Shown here one piece after another: positions 52,146 through 61,415 of a stretch of 64,000 nt of DNA; within the stretch, counting starts at the first letter, position 1; the number at the start of each line of letters is the position of its first letter. Below the pieces are notes generated by a model. That model ran no database searches, was not told the origin of the DNA, and was given only the letters and a program-made list of their open reading frames with translations. The position numbers were made by a program, and so were the translations under genes. Source of the stretch: Streptomyces sp. AC558_RSS880 (GTDB lineage Bacteria; Actinomycetota; Actinomycetes; Streptomycetales; Streptomycetaceae); assembly GCF_019049255.1 (NCBI RefSeq), contig NZ_JAGMUJ010000134.1, positions 106,558-170,557 on the forward strand, in the 5' to 3' direction.

Positions 52146-52985
52146 CTACCGGATCGGGTCCACGTCGGTGTGCAGCATGTCGTGGTCCGAGTACGGGGTG
52201 GGTTCCACGCGGTGCTCGAGCGGGGTGATGCCTCGCAGGAAGACGTAGTCGAACTTGCTGCGCCAGTCGGTGGTCGGTTCGCAGGTGCCGGCGTACGAGG
52301 GACGGCACCGGGGATCCGTGTCCTCGGCCAGTGCCCAGATCGGGGTCAGTTCGGGAGCGTCCGGCACGGCGTTGAAGTCTCCGAGAACGATTGCGCGGTC
52401 GTGCCGGGCGACGACCGCGGCGAGTACGCCGGTCTGGTCCGCCCGTACCGCTTCCTGACGCCGTTCGGCGAGGTGCGTGTTGAAGACCCGTACGGACCGG
52501 CCGCCCACCACGGTGGTGACTGCCATGTACCCACGGTCTTCGGATCCTCCGTCGGGGTATTCCACGTTGACCCGGTCCGTCATCGGTGCCGCCGAGAGGA
52601 TCGCCTGGCCGTAGGCTCCCGGACTCCACGGCGCTCCCCCGCAACGGCCCCAGTTCCGTAGAACCGTCCCGTACTCGACGTGGTAGACCAGTCCGTAGAG
52701 GCGCCGCAGATAGTCCCGGATCCTCTCGACGTCCCGCACGCACGCTTCCTGCAGGCCGATGACCTGGGGCGCGTACGTGGCGATCTCCGCTGCCCGGTCG
52801 ACGTTGCTCGTCTCGCAGGGGTTGCAGATGTTCCACGTCATGACCCGGTTCGGTACGACGTCCTCGACGGCACCGACGGGCAGTGGCCTGGCGAAGGGGA
52901 CTCCGCTCGGTGCGCTGGGACCGAGGAGCACCACGCAGGCCATGATCACGGCGCCCGTGAGCAACCGCGCGCCCCTTCCGAGCAC
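52146..52985 (-). CDS. Secreted endonuclease/exonuclease/phosphatase-family protein
   Basis: The 279-aa protein has a signal peptide (LLTGAVIMACVVLLGPSAP) and the EEP motifs in order: TWNICN, GLQEACV with catalytic Glu, NTHLAERR, LGDFNAVPD and SDHDMLHTD. These supply the metal and general base of DNase I/sphingomyelinase-type phosphodiesterases. Four Cys suggest disulfides. GAGGAGG precedes GTG 52985. It probably acts outside the cell on nucleic acid or phospholipid. Confidence 0.87.
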   Translation of the reverse strand: MLGRGARLLTGAVIMACVVLLGPSAPSGVPFARPLPVGAVEDVVPNRVMTWNICNPCETSNVDRAAEIATYAPQVIGLQEACVRDVERIRDYLRRLYGLVYHVEYGTVLRNWGRCGGAPWSPGAYGQAILSAAPMTDRVNVEYPDGGSEDRGYMAVTTVVGGRSVRVFNTHLAERRQEAVRADQTGVLAAVVARHDRAIVLGDFNAVPDAPELTPIWALAEDTDPRCRPSYAGTCEPTTDWRSKFDYVFLRGITPLEHRVEPTPYSDHDMLHTDVDPIR

Positions 52986-53147
52986 TGTCGCCTCCTCACT
53001 GTGCGGACACCTGGCATCCGGTGCTTCCCCGCACGAGCTTATGGGACGGTGTTGTCGGCAACGCGTGAGTGTCCGGCCGGCGGGACCGTCCACCCTGTCC
53101 CCGGGAGCGGGAACGACGCGACCCGGCACGTGGCCGACAATTGCGCC

Positions 53148-53726
53148 ATGGATGTCATCGAGCTGCTCGAATCGGCTTCGCTCCTGGTCCCGGAGGAGGT
53201 CGCCACTGAAAACGACCTCACGGTGGGGGACGTCTGGGACCACCTCGCCCACGACGAGTGGCAGATCGCGCTGAACCTGCTGGAGGAGCTCGGGGACGGA
53301 CATCCGCTGCCCTTGACGTTCTGGGAGCGGCTTGCCGGGGCGGCCGAGCAGCTTCACCTCGAGCGGAGCGCGGCCTGGTGCCACTGGCGGTGCTCCGAGA
53401 TCCGGAACGGGGTGATCCGGGCCGATCTGACGCTTCGTCCGGTTGCCGAGTCACGGCGCAGGACGCCGATCTCCGGTCATGGTGAGCTGCGGCCCATGTG
53501 GGACATCGGGAACCTCTCACCCACCGGTGGTGTCACGGTGAGCATCGCCCGGCTCTGGGTCGAGGACATGCCCTTCCTGGAACCCGGCGGCCGGGCCGCT
53601 GTTCGTCTCGTTCCCCTCACCCCCTCGCACTGGAGGCACGTCGAAGCCGGCCGGCGGATCAGCATGCACGAGGACCGGACGGTGGCCGGCACGGCAGTCG
53701 TGACGGAGGTTCACCTCCCCCTCTGA
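53148..53726 (+). CDS. Hypothetical protein with EF-Tu-like beta-barrel tail
   Basis: The 192-aa protein has a helical N-terminal half (MDVIELLESASLLVPEEVAT) and a C-terminal half (PGGRAAVRLVPLTPSHWRHV, then ISMHEDRTVAGTAVVTEV) with the spacing of the EF-Tu third domain. ATG 53148 is the likely start. It overlaps nothing and converges on the binding-protein gene. Function is unknown. Confidence 0.62.
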   Translation: MDVIELLESASLLVPEEVATENDLTVGDVWDHLAHDEWQIALNLLEELGDGHPLPLTFWERLAGAAEQLHLERSAAWCHWRCSEIRNGVIRADLTLRPVAESRRRTPISGHGELRPMWDIGNLSPTGGVTVSIARLWVEDMPFLEPGGRAAVRLVPLTPSHWRHVEAGRRISMHEDRTVAGTAVVTEVHLPL

Positions 53727-53739
53727 ATCCTCTGGATCC

Positions 53740-54843
53740 TCAGCCGGTGTGGAGGATCCGAAAGCGATCGGGGTTCGCCGGATCCCGGTCGACGACCTGG
53801 ACCGGCGGCCAGGCCCATTGCCGGACGCTGATGCCCGGCGGGCGGGAGAACCGGATCCGCCCGCGGGTGCCTTCGACCGCGACGCACGGCCAGGGTTCGG
53901 CCGTGCGCGCCCGTCCCCCGCCGTGAGAACGCAGTACGTCGGCGAGGACGACGACCGTGTCGTAGCCCTCGAAGGCGACGAAGGAGGGTGCTTCGGCCAG
54001 CCGCTCGCGCAGCACCGCCTCGACCCGTGCGCCGAGCGGACCGAGGCACTCGGGCAGGTAGCGCAGGAACGGGACCGCGGCGCCCTCGTCGCCCAGCAGC
54101 GTCGCCCATCGGGTGAACTCCGGTTGCCCGGCCGGAGCACCGATCATGACCTCGGCGAGGCGCCGGTCCCGGCGGACGGACCTGACGATCGACACGGCCG
54201 GTTCCGGGTGGCCGACCAGAAGAAGGAGGGCTGTCGCGCGGTGGTCGACGAGTGCGTCGCACACGGCCGTGGGGGCGAGCGCACTCATGTCGAGTTCGAT
54301 CACGGTGCCGCCGCGTGGCGCGAGGTGGTCCCGCAGGATGCGGGACCCGGATGCCCAGTAGACACTCGGCTCGGCGGCCACGACGATGCGGCTGTGGCCC
54401 GCGCCGAGGAGGAAGTCCGCGTAGATCCGCCAGCCGTGGGACTGTGCCGGGGCGAGGCGCGCGACCCATGGCGTCGGCTGTTCGGTGAGCGCGTCGAGCA
54501 CCGCCGACGAGCAGAGGAACGGCAGGCCGAGGGCGTCGGCCCGGGCGGCGACGGCGCGGGCGACGACGCTGTGGTACTCCCCCGCCAAGGCGGCCACGCC
54601 CAGGCGGGCCAGTTCGTCCACGGCCGCCGCGGCCCGGTGCGGATCGGCCGCGGTGTCCCGGACCACCAGCTCGAGTGGTCTTCCGGCGATCCCGCCGCCG
54701 TCATTGACGTCGCGAACGGCCAGCTCGAGTCCGGCGAGCAGGTGCCGGCCCGCCTCGGCCCAGCCGGGCCGGGTCAGCGGTACGAGAGCGCCGATCCGGA
54801 CAGCCCGTTCGGCTTCGGGCGGCGGTGCTGATGGCGCGTTCAT
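53740..54843 (-). CDS. Periplasmic-binding-fold protein (LivJ-like) without a signal peptide
   Basis: The 367-aa protein is a type I binding fold of the branched-chain amino-acid family (RIGALVPLTRPGWAEAGRHL, then ELAVRDVNDGGGIAGRPLEL and LAGEYHSVVA). It has neither signal sequence nor lipobox, so it should be cytosolic. No permease or ATPase is adjacent. AGGAG precedes ATG 54843 by 10 nt. It may be a small-molecule sensor. Confidence 0.78.
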   Translation of the reverse strand: MNAPSAPPPEAERAVRIGALVPLTRPGWAEAGRHLLAGLELAVRDVNDGGGIAGRPLELVVRDTAADPHRAAAAVDELARLGVAALAGEYHSVVARAVAARADALGLPFLCSSAVLDALTEQPTPWVARLAPAQSHGWRIYADFLLGAGHSRIVVAAEPSVYWASGSRILRDHLAPRGGTVIELDMSALAPTAVCDALVDHRATALLLLVGHPEPAVSIVRSVRRDRRLAEVMIGAPAGQPEFTRWATLLGDEGAAVPFLRYLPECLGPLGARVEAVLRERLAEAPSFVAFEGYDTVVVLADVLRSHGGGRARTAEPWPCVAVEGTRGRIRFSRPPGISVRQWAWPPVQVVDRDPANPDRFRILHTG

Positions 54844-55095
54844 GCGTCGGCGTCTCCTGTGGGGCGGTTCGGTTGCGTGCCGCCCGGATCGCAGAGGGGC
54901 AAGGGGCACGCCGGGTCGTCATGCCGGACATCGCATCCACCCCCGTCGCCGGCAGGCAATCGATTATGTGGGGACTGCCTCCTCCCCCACCACTCTCCCG
55001 TTCGCTCCGTCGCGCGGGCCCTTCGCGAGCGGCCGTCTCCGTCCCCCGCGGCCCGTCCGGGAATAGCCGCGATCCCGCGCCGTGTTGCCGCGAGC

Positions 55096-55971
55096 ATGAC
55101 GACGAATGCGCCGCGGCCCGAGGTACTGCGCTACACCGCCTTCTCCAGCAGTCCCGACGGCGGAAACCCCGCCGGTGTCGTGCTGGACGCCACCGCTCTG
55201 GACGACGGGGACATGCTGGCCATCGCCGCCGACCTCGGGTACTCGGAGTCCGCGTTCCTCACCGCGCCCCCGGAGGGCCTCGACGGTCCCGAGGGGCGGG
55301 TGTACGGCATCCGTTACTTCAGTCCCAAGGCCGAGGTGCCGTTCTGCGGGCACGCCACCGTCGCGACCGCCGTCGCCCTCGCCGAGCGGACGGGCCCCGG
55401 GGAGCTGGTGTTCGCGACGCGGGCCGGCACCGTGCCGGTGGAGGTGACCGAGGAGGACGGGACGGTCAGGGCCACGCTCACCAGCGTCGAGCCGCACGTC
55501 GCGGAGATCGCCGACGCCGACCTCGCGGAGGCGCTCGCCGCGCTGGGCTGGCCGGCCGCCGATCTCGATCCGGTCTTCCCGCCCCGTATCGCGTTCGCCG
55601 GCGCCCGTCACCTCGTGCTCGCGGCGGCGACACGTGCCCGTCTCGCGGATCTCTCGTACGACTTCGCGCGCCTCGAAGCCCTCATGCACCGCCTGGACCT
55701 GACCACCGTCCAGTTGGTGTGGCGGGAGTCGGCCACCGTCTTCCACGTCCGTGACCCGTTCCCCGTCGGCGGCGTCGTCGAGGACCCGGCGACCGGCGCC
55801 GCGGCGGCGGCGTTCGGGGCGTACGCCCGTGAGTTCGGCCTTGTCCCCGAGGACGCCGTTCTCACCCTGCACCAGGGCGAGGACCTGGGCCGCCCGGGCC
55901 GGCTCACGGTGACGCTGCGCGCGGGTGACCCGCGCGTCCGGGTCGGCGGCGCGGGAGCTCGCATCGGCTGA
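55096..55971 (+). CDS. PhzF-family isomerase/epimerase
   Basis: The 291-aa protein has family hallmarks: GNPAGVVLDA near the start, catalytic Glu in LGYSESAFL, RYFSPKAEVPFCGHATVATA and a second-half DPATGAAAAAFGAYA. PhzF proteins are cofactor-free two-domain isomerases. With no phenazine genes nearby the substrate is unknown. ATG 55096 is the start. Confidence 0.9.
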   Translation: MTTNAPRPEVLRYTAFSSSPDGGNPAGVVLDATALDDGDMLAIAADLGYSESAFLTAPPEGLDGPEGRVYGIRYFSPKAEVPFCGHATVATAVALAERTGPGELVFATRAGTVPVEVTEEDGTVRATLTSVEPHVAEIADADLAEALAALGWPAADLDPVFPPRIAFAGARHLVLAAATRARLADLSYDFARLEALMHRLDLTTVQLVWRESATVFHVRDPFPVGGVVEDPATGAAAAAFGAYAREFGLVPEDAVLTLHQGEDLGRPGRLTVTLRAGDPRVRVGGAGARIG

Positions 55972-56199
55972 GGGGCCGTTCTCTCGCGGTGCGCGCTCGC
56001 CGCCCGACCGGCTCCGCGCCACCACCCGAAGCCGGTCGCCTTCGTCCCGCCCGCCGGTGGCGCCGCGCGAACTGTCCGCGCGTGCGCCGGAGATCGCGCG
56101 GGCGTCGCGGCCGACGCCGAGGCGCATGGTGGCGGCCCGTGCGGCTTCGGGCGGAGAACAACCGGCCGTTCGACCGCGGTCCGGACAGAATGTCCTCCC

Positions 56200-57846
56200 G
56201 TGAATCACGTACTGTGCGGGCTCGCCGCCAATACGGCCCTGCCCGTCGAGCTGGTCGACCGGCTGATCCCGGTCGCGGACGCGGACATCGCCGAGAACCT
56301 CGCAGGGCGCGCGGATCTCCGTCACGAGCAGGCGGTCGCCCTGGCCTCGCGGATCGGGGAAAGCGCTGTGCTGCTTGCCCGCAGGGGCCTGCTGACCGCC
56401 GCCGACATCGATCCCGTCGCATCGCCGGACGCCGCGCTCGCCCTGCTCGACGAGGGGGCCGGTGACCCGGAGTGGGCCCGGCGCTTCGCGGCGGATCCGG
56501 ACGCGGAGCGCCGGGCGAAGCTGGCCGCCTGCCTTGGACTCCCGCCTGCCGTGCGGGAGACGCTGGCCGCCGACCCGGACGTACGGGTCGTCGCGGAGCT
56601 CGCGGCGTGGACGACGGCGGACACGGCCGCCCGGCTCGCGCGGCACCGGCACGCCGAGGTCCGCCGCGCGGTGGCGGCCAACGAGGCGACGCCACCGGAC
56701 GTGCTGGCGATGCTGGTCACCGGCGAAGGACTGCCTCCGGCGGAGCGATGTCTGGTCTGTGACCGTGAGGAAACGCCCTTCCTGCACGACCCGCGGTGCC
56801 CGCGGCCCGACTGCGAGCTGCGGTCCGGTGCCTCCTGTACGGGCTCCCACGAGTCCACCGTCCTCGAGACGGCGGAGCTGGCTCTGCGGAACCCCGCCAC
56901 GCCCGCCGAAGCCGTCGTCCGGTTCGCCGACCACCCGTCGACGGTGCTGCGCTGCCTGCTCGCGGTCCGCCCCGACCTGCCGCCGGAGACGGCGGTACGG
57001 CTCGCCGGTGATCCCGTGCCCGGTGTTCGCGCCGGCCTCGCCGGGAACCCGGCGATCGACGGCGCCCTGATCCGGGCGCTGGAGGCCGATCGTGGCCCTG
57101 ACGTACGGCGCGGTCTCGCGCACAACCCCCGCGTGCCGCTCGACGTGCTCTCCCGCCTGGCCGGCGTCGTCAGGATCGGCCCGACGCTGCTGCCGAGGAT
57201 CGCGGCCGCCTCTCCCCTCGAGGTGAGGGAACTGTCCAGGTCGCCGAATCCGGCCGTGCGGATGCTCCTGGCCGAACGACGCGATCTGCCGGCCGAGATC
57301 CGCGACGTCCTGGCCGACGATCCCGACGCGAAGGTGGTCAAGTCCATCGCGCCCCACCCGGGCCTCTCCGAGGCACAGCTGCGCCGTATGGTCGAACGGC
57401 ACGGGGTTCGGGTCCTCGCCCGAGTGGCGGCCAATCCGGACGCACCGCCGGCGCTGCTGGAGGACCTGGCCGCACATGTACCGCCGGTGCGGAAGGCGTT
57501 CCGTGAAATCGCCCGGCACCGCAACGCGACGGGCCCGGCGCTCCTCGCCTGCCTGGCGGACGAGCAGGCACGGCCCATCGCCGCCGGGCACCCGTCCCTC
57601 CCGCCGTCGGTCGTGGCCGAACTGCTCTCCGCCGACGACCGGCAGGTCGTGGAAGCCGCTGCCGCCAACCCCTCGCTGCCACCGGCCGTGATGTCGGAGG
57701 TGGTGCCGGAGCCGCGCGGCACGCAGGGCCGGCGTGGCGCGCCGCCCGGCCGTGCGACCGCTCAGGCCTCGCCCATGACCAGGACCTCGACGGTGTGCCT
57801 CCGTGTCCCGGGCTCCGGGACGTCGACGACCCGGCGGTCCGGGTGA
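56200..57846 (+). CDS. Leucine-rich repeat variant (LRV) protein with a Cys-rich insert
   Basis: The 548-codon frame has many short helical repeats of about 24 residues with a NPxxPPxVLxxLA-type core (AANEATPPDVLAML, AHNPRVPLDVLSRL, AANPDAPPALLEDL). These match LRV/HEAT-like solenoids. A Cys-rich insert in the middle (CLVC...C...C...C) may bind metal or an Fe-S cluster. The last 45 residues look non-coding, so the natural end may have been lost by a frameshift. GTG 56200 lacks a strong ribosome-binding site. Confidence 0.78.
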   Translation: MNHVLCGLAANTALPVELVDRLIPVADADIAENLAGRADLRHEQAVALASRIGESAVLLARRGLLTAADIDPVASPDAALALLDEGAGDPEWARRFAADPDAERRAKLAACLGLPPAVRETLAADPDVRVVAELAAWTTADTAARLARHRHAEVRRAVAANEATPPDVLAMLVTGEGLPPAERCLVCDREETPFLHDPRCPRPDCELRSGASCTGSHESTVLETAELALRNPATPAEAVVRFADHPSTVLRCLLAVRPDLPPETAVRLAGDPVPGVRAGLAGNPAIDGALIRALEADRGPDVRRGLAHNPRVPLDVLSRLAGVVRIGPTLLPRIAAASPLEVRELSRSPNPAVRMLLAERRDLPAEIRDVLADDPDAKVVKSIAPHPGLSEAQLRRMVERHGVRVLARVAANPDAPPALLEDLAAHVPPVRKAFREIARHRNATGPALLACLADEQARPIAAGHPSLPPSVVAELLSADDRQVVEAAAANPSLPPAVMSEVVPEPRGTQGRRGAPPGRATAQASPMTRTSTVCLRVPGSGTSTTRRSG

Positions 57847-58026
57847 TGTCGGACCCGTTCGGGCAGGGTCTCCCGGTAGGCCCGCTCACGCCGTCAAGGC
57901 GCCCTCCGACGCAGCCGAGGGCCGCGACGCTCACCGTGCGACGGCGACCACTGTCCACGACGGGGCGGCGGCGGACAGGACGGCGCGGGCCCGGCGACAC
58001 CTGTGCCGGGCCCGCGCGGACCCGGG

Positions 58027-58194
58027 TCAGCGTCGGCGGGACCAGCCGGTCCCGATTCCCGCCACGTGCAGGGCCAGGGCGGTCAGCCCCAGCAGCATGA
58101 CGTTCACCGAAGAGAACACGTCGTTGGTGCCGATCTCCGCCGCGTTGATCAGAAACGCGATGAAGAAAAGCACCGCCGCGACCATACCGAGCAT
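58027..58194 (-). CDS. 55-aa membrane protein
   Basis: MLGMVAAVLFFIAFLINAAE begins a two-helix protein ending GWSRRR. GAGAGGAG precedes the ATG by about 8 nt. The strong ribosome-binding site and hydrophobic pattern support a real small gene. Function is unknown. Confidence 0.72.
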   Translation of the reverse strand: MLGMVAAVLFFIAFLINAAEIGTNDVFSSVNVMLLGLTALALHVAGIGTGWSRRR

Positions 58195-58398
58195 GAACGA
58201 ACTCCTCTCATGGGGTTGAAGCCCGTATGCCCGGCCGTCGCGCTCACAGACGCGGACGCACGCGACCCGGCACCGTGTGGCCCGTTCGCCGACGGCCGCA
58301 GGGCACCCGGTGGTCCGCCCCGACCGAGGCGTACGAGGTCCACCGGGCCGGTGCGGGCGTCGGCCGCCGGGCGCGCGACCACCCGCCCGGAACGGCCG

Positions 58399-58653
58399 TC
58401 AGGGCTGCTCGAACCGCGCGTTCGCCGTGCCCGCCATCCGGTCCGCCGGACGGCGCGTCCCTGCTTCCCAGAGGCACCAGGTCGACCACAGCAGCAGGAC
58501 GAGGAAGACGGCGAGCAGGCCCAACAACACCACGATCTGCCGTGCCGACCCGTTCTCCTGGACCAGGGTCAGCAACAGGCAGAGAGTCCAGGCGACCACG
58601 CCGCCCGCATACACGGCTCTGAGCTGTCGCAACTGACTCATCGATTCCACCAT
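58399..58653 (-). CDS. Small two-helix membrane protein
   Basis: The 84-aa protein has two membrane segments (VVAWTLCLLLTLV, IVVLLGLLAVFLVLLLWSTW) and a polar tail. AGGAGG precedes ATG 58653 by 3 nt and GTG 58650 by 6 nt; the latter may be the true start. It is upstream of and codirectional with the 55-aa protein. Function is unknown. Confidence 0.65.
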   Translation of the reverse strand: MVESMSQLRQLRAVYAGGVVAWTLCLLLTLVQENGSARQIVVLLGLLAVFLVLLLWSTWCLWEAGTRRPADRMAGTANARFEQP

Positions 58654-58896
58654 CGCCCTCCTGAGCCGTACCGTCACGCGTCACCCAGCCGGTACCCCCG
58701 TCGCGCGACTTCACCGCACACGATCGTGGTCGATCCCGCGGTCGGCCGTCGCTCCGACTCGTCCGCCGTGGACGGTGGTTCACGGCAGGGATGTGATCGC
58801 CCGCATCGCCCGCACGTCGACCGTGCCGTCCACGGCGAGCGGACGTTCCCGCGGATTCGGTGGCACAAGGCCGGTGTACTGGTGGACAGTCTCCGT

Positions 58897-59304
58897 ATGA
58901 ACCCGGCAACCGGCCACAGCGGAGAACAAGTCCCCTCCCTCAACTCCCTTCTCGCGCAGTGGAGTGCTCTGGTGAACGATGTGGAAGAGGGCTACTCGTG
59001 GTGCGCGCCGGAGCTCAGCAACGACCTCTCGTGCCGAGACGCGCTCGCGAGAGTCTGGCCGCTGCTGTCTCCGCGTGTCCGCACGATCAGGCAACCGGAA
59101 CTCGACGGCATCGACGACCGCTATCGCCGCGCGACGATTCCGTGGCCCGGCCGTCCGGAGCAGGGCGCTCGATGGTGGACATGGCGTGTTCCCCGGATCC
59201 TTGAGGTCGAGGCCTCGGAGCAACGGGATCCGGACTGGCCCCTGGGATGGGAGATGATGCCGTTCCCCCGGCCCGCTTCCGTGGCGGTCGTCACCTATCC
59301 CTGA
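58897..59304 (+). CDS. Hypothetical cytosolic protein
   Basis: The 135-aa protein begins MNPATGHSGEQVPSLNSLLA and contains a Trp-rich stretch (ARWWTWRVPRILEVEAS). Codon use is coding-like. An upstream GTG (58882) is possible. No family is recognised. It converges on the SulP gene across a double hairpin. Confidence 0.6.
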   Translation: MNPATGHSGEQVPSLNSLLAQWSALVNDVEEGYSWCAPELSNDLSCRDALARVWPLLSPRVRTIRQPELDGIDDRYRRATIPWPGRPEQGARWWTWRVPRILEVEASEQRDPDWPLGWEMMPFPRPASVAVVTYP

Positions 59305-59419
59305 CATGCCGGCCTGCTTCCGACCGAGCTGATCGGCAGGTTCGGGACCGACGCCGGGATGCGGCCGGCAGGCGACGCCCACGGCGGTCTCGTCACGTCT
59401 CCCCGGCCCGGCGGCCGAA

Positions 59420-59508
59420 GTTCACCCGCACCCGGGGGGTGAACAGGCGGAAGTCACGACCGACGGGCCGGCGCCCGCCCGGTGAAGGGCGCCGGCGCAT
59501 CGGTCGTG
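59420..59508. terminator. Tandem hairpins between convergent genes
   Basis: The first stem is GTTCACCC/GGGTGAAC (59420-59444). The second is long: CACGACCGA and GCCGGCGCCC pair with GGGCGCCGGC and TCGGTCGTG (59455-59508) across a 10-nt loop, with 3-nt bulges. Together they should stop transcription in both directions. Confidence 0.7.
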
Positions 59509-59513
59509 TGCGG

Positions 59514-61103
59514 TCAGTGGCCGGCGGTCAGTTCGCCGCTGAGCTTGCCGTGGAGTCGGGCGCTCGGGTCGTTGAGCCCGGTGATCTCTACGGCCTTGCC
59601 GCGCTGGGCGTACTTGGTCTCGACGGCGTCCAGGGCCGCGACGGAGGAAGCGTCCCAGATGTGCGCCGAGCTCAGGTCGATGACGACCTTCGTCGGGTCG
59701 CCCGCGTAGTCGAACCGGCCGACGAGGTCGCCCACGGAGGCGAAGAACAGCTCGCCGGTGACCCGGTAGACCACGGTGGTGCCGTCGGGGTCGGTGACGG
59801 CGGTGACCTCGGCGAGGTGGGCGACGCGCTTGGCGAAGACGACCATGGCGGTGACCGAGCCGGCGACGACACCGACGGCGAGGTTGTGGGTGGCCACGAC
59901 GCAGGCCACGGTGACCACCATGACGGTGATCTCCCCCGCGGGCATCCGCCGGAGTGTCCTCGGGGCGATGGAGTGCCAGTCGAACGTCGCGAACGACACC
60001 ATGATCATGACGGCGACCAGGGCGGCCATGGGGATGTCGGAGACGACGGGGCCGAAGACGATGCACAGCACCATCAGGAAGGAACCGGCCAGGAACGTCG
60101 ACAGACGGGTGCGGGCTCCGGAGACCTTCACGTTGATCATGGTCTGGCCGATCATGGCGCAGCCGCCCATGCCGCCGAAGAAGCCGGTGACGATGTTCGC
60201 CACGCCCTGGCCGATCGACTCGCGGGTCTTGGAGGAGTGGGTGTCGGTGATGTCGTCCACCAGCTTGGCCGTCATCAGCGACTCCATCAGGCCGACCAGC
60301 GCCATGGCCAGTGCGTAGGGGGCGATGGTGGTCAGGGTGTCCATCGTGAACGGCACATCGGGCAGGCCCGGGACGGGCAGGGAGGACGGCAGGTCGCCCT
60401 TGTCGCCCACGGTGGGCACCGCGATGCCGGCGGCCACCGTGATGACGGTCAGGATGACGATGGAGACCAGCGGCGCCGGGATCGCCTTGGTGACCTTCGG
60501 GAAGAACACCATCAGGGCCAGGCCGCCGATGATCAGCGGGTAGACCGCCCAGGGCACATCACGCATTTCCGGCACCTGGGCCATGAAGATCAGAATGGCC
60601 AGGGCGTTGACGAAGCCGACCATGACCGAGCGCGGCACGAACCGCATCAGCTTGGCCACCCCCAGCACGCCCAGGACGATCTGGAAGACGCCGGCGAGGA
60701 TGACCGCGGCGATCAGGTGACCGAGGCCGTGCTCGCGGTTGAGCGGAGCGATGACGAGGGCGACGGCGCCGGTGGCCGCGGAGATCATCGCCCGCCGGCC
60801 GCCGACGACGGAGATGACGACGGCCATCGTGAAGGAGGCGAACAGGCCGATGGCCGGATCGACACCGGCGATGATCGAGAACGAGATCGCCTCGGGGATC
60901 AGCGCGAGCGCGACCACCAGGCCGGCCAGCACCTCGGTGCGCCAGACCTTCGGATCGCGCAGCCAGTCGGGCTTCAGGCCGCGTAGACGCGCGGCCGGGG
61001 ACGGGACGGAAACAGAGGAGGACAACGAAACAGGTACCTGTCGTGCTCGGGCACGCCCTTCTCGCCGGGCGCGCGGGAGGAACACGGTGGTGCCGGCCGG
61101 CAC
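59514..61103 (-). CDS. SulP-family anion transporter with STAS domain
   Basis: The 529-aa frame has about 12 membrane helices with SulP signatures (GLVVALALIPEAISFSIIAG, SVMVGFVNALAILIFMAQ) and a C-terminal STAS domain (about residues 430-520; VVIDLSSAHIWDASSVAALD). It probably imports sulfate, bicarbonate or a similar anion. GTG 61103 is the longest start but lacks a ribosome-binding site; a start near 61025 is possible. It is divergent from a MerR regulator across a near-perfect palindrome. Confidence 0.9.
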   Translation of the reverse strand: MPAGTTVFLPRARREGRARARQVPVSLSSSVSVPSPAARLRGLKPDWLRDPKVWRTEVLAGLVVALALIPEAISFSIIAGVDPAIGLFASFTMAVVISVVGGRRAMISAATGAVALVIAPLNREHGLGHLIAAVILAGVFQIVLGVLGVAKLMRFVPRSVMVGFVNALAILIFMAQVPEMRDVPWAVYPLIIGGLALMVFFPKVTKAIPAPLVSIVILTVITVAAGIAVPTVGDKGDLPSSLPVPGLPDVPFTMDTLTTIAPYALAMALVGLMESLMTAKLVDDITDTHSSKTRESIGQGVANIVTGFFGGMGGCAMIGQTMINVKVSGARTRLSTFLAGSFLMVLCIVFGPVVSDIPMAALVAVMIMVSFATFDWHSIAPRTLRRMPAGEITVMVVTVACVVATHNLAVGVVAGSVTAMVVFAKRVAHLAEVTAVTDPDGTTVVYRVTGELFFASVGDLVGRFDYAGDPTKVVIDLSSAHIWDASSVAALDAVETKYAQRGKAVEITGLNDPSARLHGKLSGELTAGH

Positions 61104-61344
61104 CCCGCAGGCGGCCCGTGGGAAACGGAGCCGAAGTCGAAGAGGGATCCGGCGAGGGCCTGTCAGGACGCGGCCGGGCTCAGATCCGGGGGCGGAGCGT
61201 CACGGCGGGCAGGCGGCAGCGCTGGGCGTCATGGGCTCGCGCACACTTGTCTCCTGCCGGGAATCACGTCTTCGCCGGAGGCGCCATCGGCCCCGACACG
61301 GCAACGGCGGGACCGCGACAAGGCCGCCCCCGCCATCCGCAACC

Positions 61345-61364
61345 CTACCCTAACGTTAGAGTAG
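61345..61364. promoter_or_regulatory. Near-perfect 20-bp palindrome, probable MerR operator
   Basis: CTACCCTAAC and GTTAGAGTAG pair at 9 of 10 positions. It lies 51 bp before the merR start in the divergent region. Its centre, CTAACGTTAG, is AT-rich for this genome, like MerR sites lying between -35 and -10. Confidence 0.6.
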
Positions 61365-61415
61365 AGATCGGTGAGGCGTGCAGGGGCGGCTCGCCACGGC
61401 GCGGGAAGGACCGGA

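Noticed and set aside
59247..60986. 579-codon plus-strand frame rich in Asp, Gly and His
   Set aside because: It is the antisense shadow of the SulP gene; its composition is an artefact of reverse-read hydrophobic codons.
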